Source of the DNA: an uncultured Burkholderiales bacterium
Lineage (GTDB): Bacteria > Pseudomonadota > Gammaproteobacteria > Burkholderiales > Burkholderiaceae_C
DNA: 57,153 nt
Assembly: GCA_903828695.1 (NCBI GenBank)
Contig: CAIKNE010000018.1
Span: 1 to 57,153, forward strand
Direction of reading: 5' to 3'
The translations under genes were made by a program, and so were the position numbers. Shown here one piece after another: positions 1-9,488 of this stretch; position 1 is the stretch's first letter, and the number at the start of each line of letters is the position of its first letter. Under the pieces are notes generated by a model. It was given only the letters and a program-made list of their open reading frames with translations. It did no database searches and was not told the DNA's origin.

Positions 1-81
1 CATTAAACTAATCCCGCACGGATTACTCAAACCACTTCCGCCGATGTCGTAGGTTACCCATACGTCCCACTCGTCTTTCGA

Positions 82-167
82 TGGTGGAGGAGATTGGATT
101 CGAACCAATGTAGGCGTAAGCCAACAGATTTACAGTCTGCCCCCTTTAGCCACTCGGGCACCCCTCC
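82..167 (-). tRNA. tRNA-Tyr (anticodon GTA)
   Basis: An 86-nt class II tRNA with a long variable arm. Read on the minus strand it begins GGAGGGG, which pairs with CTCCTCC at the 3' end (one G-U pair), and the CCA end is encoded (82-84). The anticodon GTA lies at 131-133, flanked by a CAGA/TCTG stem. The T arm carries the usual GGTTCGAATCC. In many betaproteobacteria tRNA-Tyr stands first in a tRNA-Tyr/Gly/Thr-tuf cluster; anything downstream of it here would lie outside the left edge. The AT-rich stretch at about 178-200 is the likely promoter region, but no clean -35/-10 pair can be assigned. Confidence 0.97.
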
Positions 168-370
168 GGCGAACCCAATAATATAACATATATTTCAAAC
201 TAAGCTGTAGCCCTAATGCGTCATTTTCCCAATATTTCATTTTTTTAGGTCGTTTTTCACAACCCCAACCGCCATACCTAGCCCTGCGCACAACCCAACC
301 CAAAAGACAGACTCCACGCACCGGATTTTGAGGGCTTACCCAGGCACACAAAGAATACTTAAGAATTCGT

Positions 371-1132
371 TTATAGCACCCAGTCGTGCTCTATCCCTCT
401 TTGGGCTAACCAACTCTGAGCCAGTGAGAAATGGCAGTTTCCAATAAAAGGGGTTTTACCTCTTAATGCAGACAAGGGGGAAGGGTGGTTGGAGGTCAAA
501 ATAAGTCTGTCCACCTCACGCCAACCCGCTGAGGATCGGATCACCTCAACTTTTGACTGAGCATGCGCGCCCCAAAGCATAAATACCAAAGGTTTTTTCT
601 GCGCACTAAGTAGAGCAATCACTTGATCCGTCAAAATCTCCCAACCCTGCCCAGCGTGAGACGCGGGCGCTCCTTGCTCAACCGTTAGGGTTGTATTCAA
701 AAGCAGCACGCCTCGTCGCCCCCAGGACTCCAAATTACCGCTAAGGGGGACTTTAAAGCCTGAAATGTCTGGGTCACGCTCTAGCTCTTTGAAAATATTC
801 ACGAGAGAGGGGGGGGACTTTACGCCCGGGGATACAGAAAAAGCAAGGCCATGAGCCTGCCCTTCGCCGTGGTAGGGGTCTTGCCCCAAAATCACTATAT
901 TGACCTGCTTTACTGGCGTTAACTCCAGAGCCCTAAAAGGCGCAGGGGGATAAATACGCGCGCCACTTTTCAAACGACACACTAAAAATTGACTTAATTG
1001 CGCACCGCACTCAGAGCGCCAAAAGGGGTCTATAACACCGCTCCATTGGGGGTCTAAGTCGACACCCCTTGTCTCATTAAGCGGCTCCCACTGCTGTAAA
1101 GCCAAATTATCGAAATCAAAGGCCTGGTTCAA
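371..1132 (-). CDS. ung: Uracil-DNA glycosylase (family 1)
   Basis: A 253-residue base-excision repair enzyme that removes uracil from DNA after cytosine deamination or dUMP incorporation. The water-activating loop GQDPYHG lies at residues 83-89 (catalytic Asp85). The DNA-binding HPSPLS motif is at about 216-221. Length and both motifs are typical of family 1 UDG. The only start in frame before an upstream stop is a TTG at 1132, with no convincing Shine-Dalgarno sequence, so initiation may be weak or coupled to trpC. It lies about 70 nt downstream of trpC and is probably the last gene of the trp transcription unit. Confidence 0.96.
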   Translation of the reverse strand: MNQAFDFDNLALQQWEPLNETRGVDLDPQWSGVIDPFWRSECGAQLSQFLVCRLKSGARIYPPAPFRALELTPVKQVNIVILGQDPYHGEGQAHGLAFSVSPGVKSPPSLVNIFKELERDPDISGFKVPLSGNLESWGRRGVLLLNTTLTVEQGAPASHAGQGWEILTDQVIALLSAQKKPLVFMLWGAHAQSKVEVIRSSAGWREVDRLILTSNHPSPLSALRGKTPFIGNCHFSLAQSWLAQRGIEHDWVL

Positions 1133-1202
1133 ATTTAGAAATTCCGTAGTTGCCGTTTAGCCTAGTTAGAGGTCAATAGTGCAAGACAGCAGCCCCACAG
1201 CT

Positions 1203-2018
1203 TTAAGCTGCGGACGCATCGTTAAAGAATAAATCGGCCATCGCATCTCCAGGATCTGAAGCGCGCATAAAAGCTTCCCCCACTAAAAATGCATGCACTC
1301 CAGCGCCTTTCAAAAGCGTAACATCGGCTTGCGAACGGATGCCACTCTCCGAGATCAACAACCGCTCGCCTGGCCAATTGGCCACGAGACTAACCACATC
1401 GGTAGTCGTTGACAAGTCGACCTCAAAGGTCCTTAAATTACGATTATTGACACCAATCAATGGTGTTTTAAGTTTTAAGGCACGCTCCAACTCAGCTTTA
1501 TCGTGAACTTCAACCAAAACAGCCATGCCAAGGGAATGTGCAATGGATTCAAACTCTACCATCTGTGCATCATCCAAACACGCAGCGATGAGCAAAATGC
1601 AGTCCGCGCCCATTGAGCGAGACTCGTAGACCTGGTAAGCGTCGACAATAAAGTCTTTGCGAAGTACAGGCAAATCGCAAGAGGCGCGGGCCTGCTTTAG
1701 ATAATCCACACCGCCTTGAAAAAACTGTTTATCCGTTAAAACAGACAAACACGCTGCGCCAGACTGTGCATAACTTTGTGCAATATCAGCAGCGACAAAG
1801 TCCTCCCTCAACACCCCTTTTGAGGGACTCGCCTTTTTGACCTCTGCTATGACTGCGGCTTGTCCAGCAGCTATTTTTTTTCTTAACGCGCCAACAAAGT
1901 CACGCGTCAACACCCTCGCAAACGCATCATCTCTGATCATCTCTAAAGAGACCTTACGCTTTGCGTCGGCGATTTCCAAGTGCTTAACAGCCACAATTTC
2001 TTTAAGAATATCAGTCAT
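1203..2018 (-). CDS. trpC: Indole-3-glycerol phosphate synthase
   Basis: A 271-residue TIM-barrel enzyme that closes the ring of carboxyphenylaminodeoxyribulose phosphate to indole-3-glycerol phosphate, the fourth step of tryptophan synthesis. The active-site strand with [10 protein letters not shown] falls at residues 59-68, and further IGPS signatures follow ([20 protein letters not shown]). It is monofunctional: no TrpF domain is fused. It follows trpD by about 45 nt and precedes ung. trpF, trpB and trpA are not in this window. Confidence 0.97.
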   Translation of the reverse strand: MTDILKEIVAVKHLEIADAKRKVSLEMIRDDAFARVLTRDFVGALRKKIAAGQAAVIAEVKKASPSKGVLREDFVAADIAQSYAQSGAACLSVLTDKQFFQGGVDYLKQARASCDLPVLRKDFIVDAYQVYESRSMGADCILLIAACLDDAQMVEFESIAHSLGMAVLVEVHDKAELERALKLKTPLIGVNNRNLRTFEVDLSTTTDVVSLVANWPGERLLISESGIRSQADVTLLKGAGVHAFLVGEAFMRASDPGDAMADLFFNDASAA

Positions 2019-2062
2019 ATATTAGCTATTTTCCCATAGGTATCTACTCAATATTTAAACTC

Positions 2063-3094
2063 TCAACTTCCCAGCTTCTGGGTGAGTTCAATCATCTGGG
2101 TCAATCTGGCTTTTGCAGCTCCCGATGCAATAGTTTTTCTCGCAAGCTCCAACCCCGCCCGCACGCTATCAACCACATTAGCAGCGTACAAAGCCACACC
2201 AGCGTTTAAACAAACAATATCCTTAGGCGGTCCGTCCTCGTTGCTCAACACCGACATCAACATCACTTTTGACTCCTCAGGAGTCTTCACTTTTAAGGCC
2301 CGATTGGAGCTCATGGAGAGGCCAAAATCTTCTGGATGCAATTCATATTCTGTGATCTTGCCGTCCTTTAATTCGCCCACCACAGTCGTTGCACCTAAAC
2401 TGACTTCGTCTAGACCGTCTCGTCCGTAAACCACCAACGCGTGTTTTGCACCCAGTCGCTCAAGCGCACGAACTTGAATGCCAACCAAATCCTCATGAAA
2501 CACACCCATCAAAATGTTAGGTGCTTGCGCAGGGTTGGTCAAAGGCCCGAGAATATTGAAAATAGTTCTAACCCCGAGCTCTTTACGAACGGGGGCTACA
2601 TTTTTCATAGCAGGGTGGTGATTAGGTGCAAACATAAACCCAAGCCCAATTTGATCAATACACATCGCAATGTTTTCAGGACTTAAATTGATATTGACAC
2701 CTAAATTTTCAAGCACATCAGCGCTGCCACTCTTGCTGCTGACACTGCGCCCACCGTGTTTGCTGACGCGCGCGCCCGCAGCAGCGACTACAAACATCGA
2801 ACAGGTCGAAATGTTAAAGGTGTGCGCACCGTCTCCGCCCGTGCCGACAATGTCTACCAAATGTGTGGGGTTCTTCACATGAACTGGCGTTGCAAATTCA
2901 CGCATCACCTGCGCCGCGGCAGTGATCTCACCTATCGTTTCCTTTTTCACTCGCAGACCCGTCACAATAGCGGCCATCATGACTGGGGACATCTCACCTT
3001 TCATAATCATGCGCATCAAATGCAACATCTCATCATGAAAGATCTCTCGGTGCTCGATCGTTCTTTGCAACGCTTCGGTCGGTGTAATACTCAT
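2063..3094 (-). CDS. trpD: Anthranilate phosphoribosyltransferase
   Basis: A 343-residue enzyme that transfers phosphoribosyl from PRPP to anthranilate, the second committed step of tryptophan synthesis. The PRPP-binding loop GTGGDG is at residues 84-89 and the substrate loop [15 protein letters not shown] at about 112-126, as expected for the family. It is not fused to the TrpG amidotransferase, which is a separate gene 30 nt upstream. Start is ATG at 3094. Confidence 0.97.
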   Translation of the reverse strand: MSITPTEALQRTIEHREIFHDEMLHLMRMIMKGEMSPVMMAAIVTGLRVKKETIGEITAAAQVMREFATPVHVKNPTHLVDIVGTGGDGAHTFNISTCSMFVVAAAGARVSKHGGRSVSSKSGSADVLENLGVNINLSPENIAMCIDQIGLGFMFAPNHHPAMKNVAPVRKELGVRTIFNILGPLTNPAQAPNILMGVFHEDLVGIQVRALERLGAKHALVVYGRDGLDEVSLGATTVVGELKDGKITEYELHPEDFGLSMSSNRALKVKTPEESKVMLMSVLSNEDGPPKDIVCLNAGVALYAANVVDSVRAGLELARKTIASGAAKARLTQMIELTQKLGS

Positions 3095-3124
3095 AAACTA
3101 TGATTCATTTCGTTAAAGAGGGAT

Positions 3125-3703
3125 CTAGGCAAGATCCATAAAGTTTTTCATCAAAGCGTGTCCATGCTCCGTCAAAATTGACTCAGGGTGGAACTGCACA
3201 CCCTGCACATAAACCTCTCGGTGACGAACGCCCATTATTTCACCATCATCGCACCAAGCAGTGACATCAAGCTCGGGAGGGCAAGAGGCTCGATCAATCG
3301 CGAGTGAGTGATATCTGTTGACGGTGTATTGCTCTGGCAATCCGCTAAAGACCCCTGTTTGAGTGGTTGTGATCAAACTGGTCTTGCCGTGCATGAGTGC
3401 TTTTGCACGAACCACTTTGCCACCAAAGGCTGCACCTATGCTTTGGTGCCCAAGGCACACGCCGAGGATAGGAATTTTGCCGGCGAAATGCTGAATCGCT
3501 GCGACAGACACTCCTGCCTCGCTGGGTGAGCATGGCCCTGGGGATATCACCAAACGGTCGGGATTTATCTCGCCAATCTGTGCAAGTGTAATTTCATCAT
3601 TTCTTTGAACATCCACCACCGCCCCTAGCTCACAAAAGTACTGCACCAAGTTGTAAGTGAAGGAGTCGTAGTTGTCTATCATTAGTATACGAAGTGCGCT
3701 CAT
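3125..3703 (-). CDS. trpG: Anthranilate synthase component II (glutamine amidotransferase)
   Basis: A 192-residue class I glutamine amidotransferase that supplies ammonia to TrpE. The nucleophile elbow GVCLGHQ holds Cys83, and the His/Glu pair is at FHPE (172-174). A PGP oxyanion strand occurs at about 55-57. The start overlaps the trpE stop as ATGA (3700-3703), which implies translational coupling and matched subunit amounts. Related amidotransferases such as PabA can serve both anthranilate and p-aminobenzoate synthesis; the position between trpE and trpD favours TrpG. Confidence 0.95.
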   Translation of the reverse strand: MSALRILMIDNYDSFTYNLVQYFCELGAVVDVQRNDEITLAQIGEINPDRLVISPGPCSPSEAGVSVAAIQHFAGKIPILGVCLGHQSIGAAFGGKVVRAKALMHGKTSLITTTQTGVFSGLPEQYTVNRYHSLAIDRASCPPELDVTAWCDDGEIMGVRHREVYVQGVQFHPESILTEHGHALMKNFMDLA

Positions 3704-5214
3704 TGCAATCCCTCCTCCACAAGCTCAGAGGCCCTGAGCAATGCCCTAGCTTTGTGCTCAGTTTCTAACCACTCGAGCTCGGGCACCGAATCAGCTACAA
3801 CGCCTGCAGCTGCCTGCACATATAAGTAACCATTCTTAATGATCCCGGTGCGAATTGCAATTGCAATATCCATGTCCCCCGCAAAACTTAAATAACCACA
3901 AGCACCACCGTAAATGCCGCGCTTGGTGGGCTCGAGTTGATCGATCAACTCCATGGCATGGACTTTGGGAGCCCCCGTTAAAGTGCCAGCAGGAAAGGTT
4001 GCACGAAAAATATCCATGCTGCTAAGTCCGTCTTTTACCAAGCCCTCAACATTGCTAACGATATGCATAACATGGCTGTAGCGTTCAACTTTAAAGGCCT
4101 CAGTGACCTGAACAGAGCCGGGCTTAGCTATGCGCCCGATATCATTTCGCGCCAAATCAATCAGCATGACATGCTCGGCTCTTTCTTTGGGGTCGTTGAT
4201 GAGCTCTTGTTCGATGCGCAAATCGTCCTGCGCCGTGGCACCCCTTGGTCTCGTGCCCGCCAACGGTCGAATGGTTACTTTAGCGCCTTCAGGGGTTGGC
4301 TCATGCCTGACCAAAATCTCGGGCGACGCTCCAACAACTTGGAAGTCCCCAAAATTGTAGAAATACATATACGGACTTGGATTTAAAGATCGCAGCGCTC
4401 GGTACAAAGATAAGGGACTTTGAGAAAATTTCTTTTTCAACCGCTGACCCACTTGCACTTGCATGAAGTCCCCACCCTCAATCAGATGCTTGGATCGTTC
4501 TACTGCGCTGATGAAGTCTGCCTTGGCAAACTCACGCACCACCTCACTGGAGGCTACGGGGTCAATGCGCGGCGCAACAACGGGGGTGGAGAGTTTGTTT
4601 TTTAAATCCTTTAAACGAGACTCGGCCAACTCATAGGCATTTGTCAACTGAGGGTCCGCATAAACAATCAGATAAAGTTTTCCAGATAGGTTATCGATGA
4701 CTGCTAACTCTTCAGTTTGCAATAGCAATATATCTGGGCATCCAAGCGTGTCTTTTGGACAACTGTGCTCCAATTTTTTTTCAATATACCTGACACTGTC
4801 ATACCCGAAATAGCCAGCCAGGCCACCACAAAACCTTGGCAATCCAGGTCTTAAAGCCACCTTAAATCGCTTTTGGTACTCAGCAATAAAGGTTAAAGGA
4901 TTTCCCTGGTACGTCTCAATGACTTTACCTAAGTGCATGACCTGGGTTTTTGCTTGATCACCAAATCCACTAGCCTGAATCCATGTTTTTGCCGGCAAAC
5001 CAATAAAGCTATAGCGACCAAAGCGCTCTCCGCCAACAACGGACTCAAGCAAGAAACTATTTTTACCCAAAGGGTCTCCAGAACCAGGGGCGGTCTGGGT
5101 CAACTTCAAGTAAAGCGAGAGGGGGGTCTCTAAATCGGCAAAGGCCTGCTCGATCATAGGTATTCTGTTGAAGCCTTGATCCACCAAGGCATTGAACTCT
5201 TGTACTGTTAACAC
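3700..5214 (-). CDS. trpE: Anthranilate synthase component I
   Basis: Converts chorismate to anthranilate with TrpG. The best start is the GTG at 5212-5214. It has a good GGAG ribosome-binding site at 5221-5224, and the protein then begins [10 protein letters not shown], close to the usual family start, giving 504 residues. An ATG further upstream at 5304 would add 30 residues with no family resemblance. The LLES motif at about 55-58 belongs to the tryptophan feedback site. The C-terminal half is the chorismate-binding fold ([21 protein letters not shown]). It overlaps trpG by ATGA. A leader peptide and hairpins lie upstream. Confidence 0.95.
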   Translation of the reverse strand: MLTVQEFNALVDQGFNRIPMIEQAFADLETPLSLYLKLTQTAPGSGDPLGKNSFLLESVVGGERFGRYSFIGLPAKTWIQASGFGDQAKTQVMHLGKVIETYQGNPLTFIAEYQKRFKVALRPGLPRFCGGLAGYFGYDSVRYIEKKLEHSCPKDTLGCPDILLLQTEELAVIDNLSGKLYLIVYADPQLTNAYELAESRLKDLKNKLSTPVVAPRIDPVASSEVVREFAKADFISAVERSKHLIEGGDFMQVQVGQRLKKKFSQSPLSLYRALRSLNPSPYMYFYNFGDFQVVGASPEILVRHEPTPEGAKVTIRPLAGTRPRGATAQDDLRIEQELINDPKERAEHVMLIDLARNDIGRIAKPGSVQVTEAFKVERYSHVMHIVSNVEGLVKDGLSSMDIFRATFPAGTLTGAPKVHAMELIDQLEPTKRGIYGGACGYLSFAGDMDIAIAIRTGIIKNGYLYVQAAAGVVADSVPELEWLETEHKARALLRASELVEEGLQ

Positions 5215-5230
5215 GATTTTCTCCAGGGGA

Positions 5231-5250
5231 TAGACCCGCGTTTGGGTCCA
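5231..5250 (-). promoter_or_regulatory. Hairpin just before the trpE ribosome-binding site
   Basis: On the transcribed strand a 7-bp stem (UGGACCC with GGGUCUA, one G-U pair, 6-nt loop) ends 6 nt before the GGAG at 5224-5221. It could modulate access to the trpE start, or alternate with upstream leader structures. The pairing is visible; the function is inferred. Confidence 0.45.
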
Positions 5251-5354
5251 TTTCAATAAATGCGCGATATTTGAGCAGGAGTATTTGCAATTAAAGGATT
5301 GCACAGCCCCAACACTTATTTATTCACGCGCCGCGGTTTGCGAGAGTTAAGGGC

Positions 5355-5420
5355 TCACCCGCGCCAGGGCCAAGCTCCCCGGTAACTACAACCTGTAACA
5401 GTAGTGGAATGAATAAACAT
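5355..5420 (-). CDS. trpL: Candidate trp operon leader peptide (Trp-Pro-Trp)
   Basis: A 21-codon open frame from ATG 5418-5420 to TGA 5355-5357, about 140 nt before the trpE GTG start. It ends in AWPWRG: two tryptophan codons (TGG at 5370-5372 and 5364-5366) separated by one proline codon. Clustered Trp codons in a short frame before trpE are the mark of a ribosome-stalling leader. Downstream, AGCCC (5351-5355) can pair with GGGCU (5305-5309), and GC-rich segments around 5325-5337 can pair partly with the Trp-codon region, so alternative folds are possible. No U-rich terminator follows, so control might be translational. The ribosome-binding site before the ATG is weak. Confidence 0.5.
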   Translation of the reverse strand: MFIHSTTVTGCSYRGAWPWRG

Positions 5421-5513
5421 AAGTCACTAGTTTAACCGAGATTATTACTGTCGCTGGTTGAAGACCCGAAGTTATAAAGCGCGCGCTCAAAGTGATCGCA
5501 GAGATTAACGGAA

Positions 5514-6032
5514 CTATTTTGATTTCAAAAGCGAGATAATTTTGGTTAAAGCGTGATCAACAGTTTGGTGGCGGACCCGTGTGCGGTCCCCCTCAAAATG
5601 CATCAGCTCACTGGTTAGCCAAAAAGCGTCCGCACCCACCGCCGGACCAGCATCACTGGGCATAGCCCAGGCAAACCAGACACTCCCTACGGGCTTTTCC
5701 TCGCTGCCACCACTTGGGCCTGCAATACCCGTCACGGCAACGCTGACCTGGGCGCGTGAATGTCTGAGTCCCCCAAGTGCCATTGACCTGGCTACCCCCT
5801 CGCTCACTGCGCCTTGTTGTTGAATGAGGTTTGAGTCTACGCCCAGCAATTCGCACTTTGCGGCGTTGGAATAAGTCACAAAGCCTCTTTCGAACCACTC
5901 ACTCGATCCAGCCAGATCAGTGCAACTAGCGGCAATGAGGCCGCCCGTACAGCTCTCAGCGGTCGTTAAACACCACCCCCGCTGCAACAGCGATCGAGAA
6001 AGTTCAAGCACGAGGGTGTTGGTGTTTCTCAT
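5514..6032 (-). CDS. pncC: Nicotinamide-nucleotide amidohydrolase (CinA C-terminal family)
   Basis: A 172-residue protein of the CinA C-terminal domain family, which deamidates nicotinamide mononucleotide to nicotinic acid mononucleotide in pyridine nucleotide salvage. The family signature AESCTGG is at residues 25-31 and TGIAGPSGG follows near the middle. The N-terminal molybdopterin-like domain of full-length CinA is absent, which is the common short form. The start is ATG 6032 with an AAGGGG ribosome-binding site. It lies 60 nt downstream of pgpA in an apparent thiL-pgpA-pncC unit. Confidence 0.93.
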   Translation of the reverse strand: MRNTNTLVLELSRSLLQRGWCLTTAESCTGGLIAASCTDLAGSSEWFERGFVTYSNAAKCELLGVDSNLIQQQGAVSEGVARSMALGGLRHSRAQVSVAVTGIAGPSGGSEEKPVGSVWFAWAMPSDAGPAVGADAFWLTSELMHFEGDRTRVRHQTVDHALTKIISLLKSK

Positions 6033-6092
6033 TGAAAATCCCCTTAAATAATCAAAACTGATCCACCCATGCTCGGGAGACCAAGAACGCTG

Positions 6093-6581
6093 TCACGTGA
6101 CACGCCAAAGCGCCAAAACAAGTAGCGTGCAAAAAGCGGCGACAAAGTCATCAAACAAAATACCCCAACCCCCTTTGTAACCCCAGCCTTTAAAGTACCG
6201 ATCCGCCCACCCAACCGGTCCAGGTTTAGCGATATCAAAGAACCGAAAGAGCGCAAATGCAGCGAGCTGGCCCGCAAATCCAACTGGCATCCAAACCCAC
6301 ATAACAAGCCAAAAGGCAACCACCTCATCCCACACAATAGCGCCGGGGTCTTTTTCAAACAAATGCTCAGCGGTGACCGTACACGCCCACCATCCAACTA
6401 GCGAAGAAATCAAAATGACAACACCGATTTCATCTGCCTTTAACCAAACTTGTAAAACCAAATACACCATCCACGCCCAAAGCGTTGCAGCGGTTCCTGG
6501 AGCTATTCGGCTCAAGCCCACACCGAATCCTAGCGCCATGAAATGCGCGGGGTGAGAGAGCAGAAACCGAGAATTAATCAT
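6093..6581 (-). CDS. pgpA: Phosphatidylglycerophosphatase A
   Basis: A 162-residue inner-membrane enzyme that dephosphorylates phosphatidylglycerol phosphate in phospholipid synthesis. The chosen ATG (6581) overlaps the thiL stop by 8 nt and gives the usual start MINSRFLLSH. A longer frame to 6686 would run deep into thiL. The N-terminal GFGVGLSRIAPGT motif, the DPGAIVWDE acidic motif (about 78-86) and several hydrophobic segments, ending in a C-terminal membrane helix, are characteristic. Confidence 0.94.
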   Translation of the reverse strand: MINSRFLLSHPAHFMALGFGVGLSRIAPGTAATLWAWMVYLVLQVWLKADEIGVVILISSLVGWWACTVTAEHLFEKDPGAIVWDEVVAFWLVMWVWMPVGFAGQLAAFALFRFFDIAKPGPVGWADRYFKGWGYKGGWGILFDDFVAAFCTLLVLALWRVT

Positions 6582-7554
6582 AGGTTGAGTGCGTCTGAAA
6601 ATGGTCGAACGATGTGAACCTGCGTTGCATGAGCTCTCGTCTGAGATCAAATACTTTAAGCCCTTTTTCTCGAGTAATCTGCCCAATTAGCGTAACAGGC
6701 GTACGGGACTGCTCACTCGCAAAACGAACCTCCTCGCGCGCATCCCTGCTGGCCGTGAAGAGTAACTCATAGTCATCCCCGCCGCTCAACACATAATCGA
6801 GCCTTTTGTTAAAGCTTTGCTGCTGCATATCTATGGATATCGCTTCACTGTTATTGATCCACTCAGTACCAAGGGTAGCACCAACACCTGAACGCTCCAA
6901 AATATGATTCAAGTCGCCAATGAGCCCATCACTGATATCAATACAAGCATTCGCAACTCCTCTGAGAGCTACGCCTAAACCAACGCGGGGAGTGGGTTGC
7001 TCAAGACGCGTCCTGATACGCTCGAATGATTGCGCGTCTACGCTTACAAAGCCCCTAAACACTGCAAGGGCTAGGGCAGCGTCGCCCAAGGTCCCGCTGA
7101 TATAAATATCATCACCCTCCAAAGCCCCACTCCTGAGGAGCACGTCTCCAGGCGGAACCTCCCCTATGGCAGTGATACTGATACACAAAGGTCCCCTTGT
7201 GGTGTCGCCGCCCACCAAATCCATCCCAAATAAAAGCGCTGTATCCCATATCCCGCTTGAAAATAGCTCCAACCAATGGGGATCGACTTGGGGCAGGCTT
7301 AGGCTGAGGGTGAAGGCTGAGGGGGTAGCCCCACAAGCGGCTAAATCACTCAAGTTAACAGCCAAGGACTTGACCCCCAGGCGGTAAGGATCTACGGTGG
7401 ATAAGAAATGTCTTCCCTCGACCAACATATCACTCGTAATACATTGGTGCATGCCTTTGTTTGATTCCAGGAGGGCGCAGTCGTCTCCTACCCCTAACAA
7501 CGCTTTTTCAGGCGGGCGAGTAAAGTACTTATCAATTAGATCAAACTCATTCAT
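6574..7554 (-). CDS. thiL: Thiamine-monophosphate kinase
   Basis: A 326-residue kinase that phosphorylates thiamine monophosphate to the active cofactor thiamine diphosphate. The ATG at 7554 is preferred: AAAGGTGAA lies at a normal spacing, and the protein then begins MNEFDLIDKYF as in the family. Motifs seen are GVGDDCAL (21-28), SDLAACGA, and the ATP/Mg loop GGDTTRGP. No TPP riboswitch is evident upstream. It is translationally linked to pgpA by the 8-nt overlap. Confidence 0.96.
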   Translation of the reverse strand: MNEFDLIDKYFTRPPEKALLGVGDDCALLESNKGMHQCITSDMLVEGRHFLSTVDPYRLGVKSLAVNLSDLAACGATPSAFTLSLSLPQVDPHWLELFSSGIWDTALLFGMDLVGGDTTRGPLCISITAIGEVPPGDVLLRSGALEGDDIYISGTLGDAALALAVFRGFVSVDAQSFERIRTRLEQPTPRVGLGVALRGVANACIDISDGLIGDLNHILERSGVGATLGTEWINNSEAISIDMQQQSFNKRLDYVLSGGDDYELLFTASRDAREEVRFASEQSRTPVTLIGQITREKGLKVFDLRRELMQRRFTSFDHFQTHSTYD

Positions 7555-7622
7555 TGTCCGTTCACCTTTAGCCTTTAGCTGTGGGCCTTGCACCAAAAAT
7601 CAGCACAAATTTTGGTGTCTCT

Positions 7623-8015
7623 TTAATGCAAACTAGAGCGTCGGTCTTCATCGCTTAAGGCATCCAAAACAAACATTGGGATATCAACCTCGTATTTTTC
7701 CCCGTCTTGCGCGACACAAAAATAGCTGCCGTGCATCGTTCCTGTTGGCGTCCTCAAGCGCGCCCCACTGGTGTACTCAAAGGACTCGGAGGGTTGGATG
7801 AGAGGTTGAAATCCAACAATGCCTAAACCACGCACCTTCTCATGATAGCCCTGTGCATCGTTGATATGCCAAGTCCTAGAGATCACTTGGATGGCCTGTG
7901 AGCCCACATTTTTAATGGTTACAGTGTATGAAAATGCATAGGCATCGTCCGCAGGAGCAGATTGCTCGGGTAGGTATTGCGGCTTAACCTCGACGGTGAG
8001 TTTGTATTTAGACAT
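7623..8015 (-). CDS. apaG: ApaG domain protein
   Basis: A 130-residue single-domain ApaG/CorD protein with a fibronectin-III-like fold. The conserved core includes YTVTIKNVG, RTWHINDAQG, VRGLGIVG and the GTMHGSYFC stretch. Its function is not settled; it has been linked to Co2+/Mg2+ and diadenosine polyphosphate phenotypes in enterobacteria. It stands head-to-head with rpe, an order found in several Burkholderiales, and leads into thiL after a 68-nt gap. Confidence 0.93.
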   Translation of the reverse strand: MSKYKLTVEVKPQYLPEQSAPADDAYAFSYTVTIKNVGSQAIQVISRTWHINDAQGYHEKVRGLGIVGFQPLIQPSESFEYTSGARLRTPTGTMHGSYFCVAQDGEKYEVDIPMFVLDALSDEDRRSSLH

Positions 8016-8311
8016 CTATTTTTTAAGCTTGAAATTAAAATCTAAATTGGGACACAGTTGTATTTTGACATTTGAACGACCCAAAATCCACAGCAAATCG
8101 ATTAAATAATGAAATTGAGGGCTAGTTAACCTATATTGCGTGATGGTCTTATAGTACGATCTATTCTTAGGTGTGCTGAAATAATCAACCCCTTCGCCCC
8201 AAACCTACTCAAGTACTAAAGTTGCTTGACAGCTAAGTGGGCGCACTCACTGCGCACTGACCCCACACGACGCCCATCATTAGACACACTCCTACTAGCT
8301 CACCACTCAAC
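8016..8311. promoter_or_regulatory. Divergent apaG/rpe intergenic region
   Basis: This 296-nt gap holds no recognisable gene. It must carry the promoters of apaG (minus) and rpe (plus). A perfect TTGACA occurs on plus at 8226-8231, but no good -10 box sits 16-18 nt after it. A TATAGT is seen near 8153 without a good partner. Nothing further can be assigned. Confidence 0.3.
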
Positions 8312-9001
8312 ATGCCTGACCAATTTATCATTGCCCCTTCTATCCTCTCGGCTGACTTTACTAAATTGGGCGAAGAAGTCAAAAACGTTGTTGCCGCAGG
8401 GGCTGATTGGATTCACTTTGACGTCATGGACCATCATTACGTTCCCAATCTCACTTTTGGACCCATGATTTGTGAGTCACTAAAACCGTTGACTAAAAAT
8501 TTACGTAACAAGAACAATGAGTCCATCTTGATTGATGTGCACTTGATGGTAAGCCCCGTAGACGCCCTTGCAGTCTCATTTGCCAAGGCCGGCGCTGACC
8601 TGATCAGCTTTCACCCTGATGCGACTCAGCACGTACACAGAACCATCCAAACCATTAAAGCCCAGGACTGTAAAGTAGGTCTGGTCTTCAACCCTGCTCA
8701 GCCCTTGGACGTATTAGATGAAGTGATTGATGAGTTGGATCTGATCTTAATCATGAGTGTCAATCCTGGGTTCGGCGGTCAATCCTTTATTCCAGCGTCT
8801 TTGAACAAAATTGAGCGCGTACGCAGGCGCATCGACTCCTGCGGCAAGCCCATTCGCTTAGAGGTAGATGGGGGCATCAAAGTTGACAATATTCGACAAG
8901 TCGCTGATGCAGGGGCAGATGCTTTTGTCGCGGGGAGTGCAATTTTTGGGCAGCCCGATTACAAAAGCGTTATCTCTCAAATGAGAAAAGCACTAAGTTA
9001 G
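8312..9001 (+). CDS. rpe: Ribulose-phosphate 3-epimerase
   Basis: A 229-residue TIM-barrel enzyme that interconverts ribulose 5-phosphate and xylulose 5-phosphate in the pentose phosphate or Calvin pathways. Family motifs are all present: [10 protein letters not shown] (7-16), the metal-binding [32 protein letters not shown] and EVDGGI. In relatives a phosphoglycolate phosphatase gene often follows; here the next gene is the convergent PIN protein. Confidence 0.97.
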   Translation: MPDQFIIAPSILSADFTKLGEEVKNVVAAGADWIHFDVMDHHYVPNLTFGPMICESLKPLTKNLRNKNNESILIDVHLMVSPVDALAVSFAKAGADLISFHPDATQHVHRTIQTIKAQDCKVGLVFNPAQPLDVLDEVIDELDLILIMSVNPGFGGQSFIPASLNKIERVRRRIDSCGKPIRLEVDGGIKVDNIRQVADAGADAFVAGSAIFGQPDYKSVISQMRKALS

Positions 9002-9062
9002 TTCCTCAGGTAGTTAAATACCTGCGACCCCTATATTGCTTCGAACTCAGGCCTACTTGACT

Positions 9063-9488
9063 TTATTTGGCCTGCGTCCACTCGGGGATCACCGAGACAT
9101 TCAATCGTAGCAACCTGTTTTTCATGGTCAACACGCACTTATCCTTGCTGATGAGAGGAGTCTGATATTGGACCGCGAGGTCGATAAATTTTTGATCATC
9201 GGGGTCTTTGCAACGATACACAGCGCCAGGCGCTTCATCCTTCAAATTGACAAGCGCGTCAAACCGATCCAGCACCTCCCCCAACTCAAGACCTAGGCGT
9301 TGCAAACGAAGATCAATATGAGTATAAGCAAGGACTCTCTTAAACTCCTCTCGCATCGGGGCAGTAGCAATCCACTGCACGGCGCCTTCATGGAGTGCTT
9401 GTCTTAAGCACTCCGTTCTCGGGTCATTGAATATCCAAAGATCGAGGGCAATATTTGTATCAATCACCACCCAAGCCTTACCCTGCAT
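9063..9488 (-). CDS. PIN-domain protein, putative ribonuclease
   Basis: A 141-residue single PIN domain from ATG 9488; longer starts would read back into the methyltransferase gene. The acidic metal site is visible: VVIDTN near the N terminus, an Asp/Glu pair in MREEF, KDPDDQKFIDLA in the middle, and SKDKCVL near the end. It resembles the PIN group often annotated as toxin component. No antitoxin gene lies beside it. The start sits 10 nt inside the end of the upstream RNA methyltransferase gene, so translation is probably coupled. A role in RNA processing is as likely as toxicity. Confidence 0.82.
   Translation of the reverse strand: MQGKAWVVIDTNIALDLWIFNDPRTECLRQALHEGAVQWIATAPMREEFKRVLAYTHIDLRLQRLGLELGEVLDRFDALVNLKDEAPGAVYRCKDPDDQKFIDLAVQYQTPLISKDKCVLTMKNRLLRLNVSVIPEWTQAK

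Noticed and set aside
130-351. A 73-codon minus-strand frame overlapping tRNA-Tyr
   Set aside because: It runs through the tRNA and its promoter region, has no family likeness and no good ribosome-binding site.
2756-3103. Plus-strand frame opposite trpD
   Set aside because: Antisense to a fully conserved gene; composition is that of a shadow frame.
6093-6686. Longer pgpA start inside thiL
   Set aside because: The extra residues have no family match and would overlap thiL by over 100 nt; the ATG at 6581 fits the family.
9007-9024. Hairpin CAGGTA/TACCTG between rpe and the PIN gene as a terminator
   Set aside because: The stem is perfect but only 6 bp, AT-containing, and no T tract follows on either strand.
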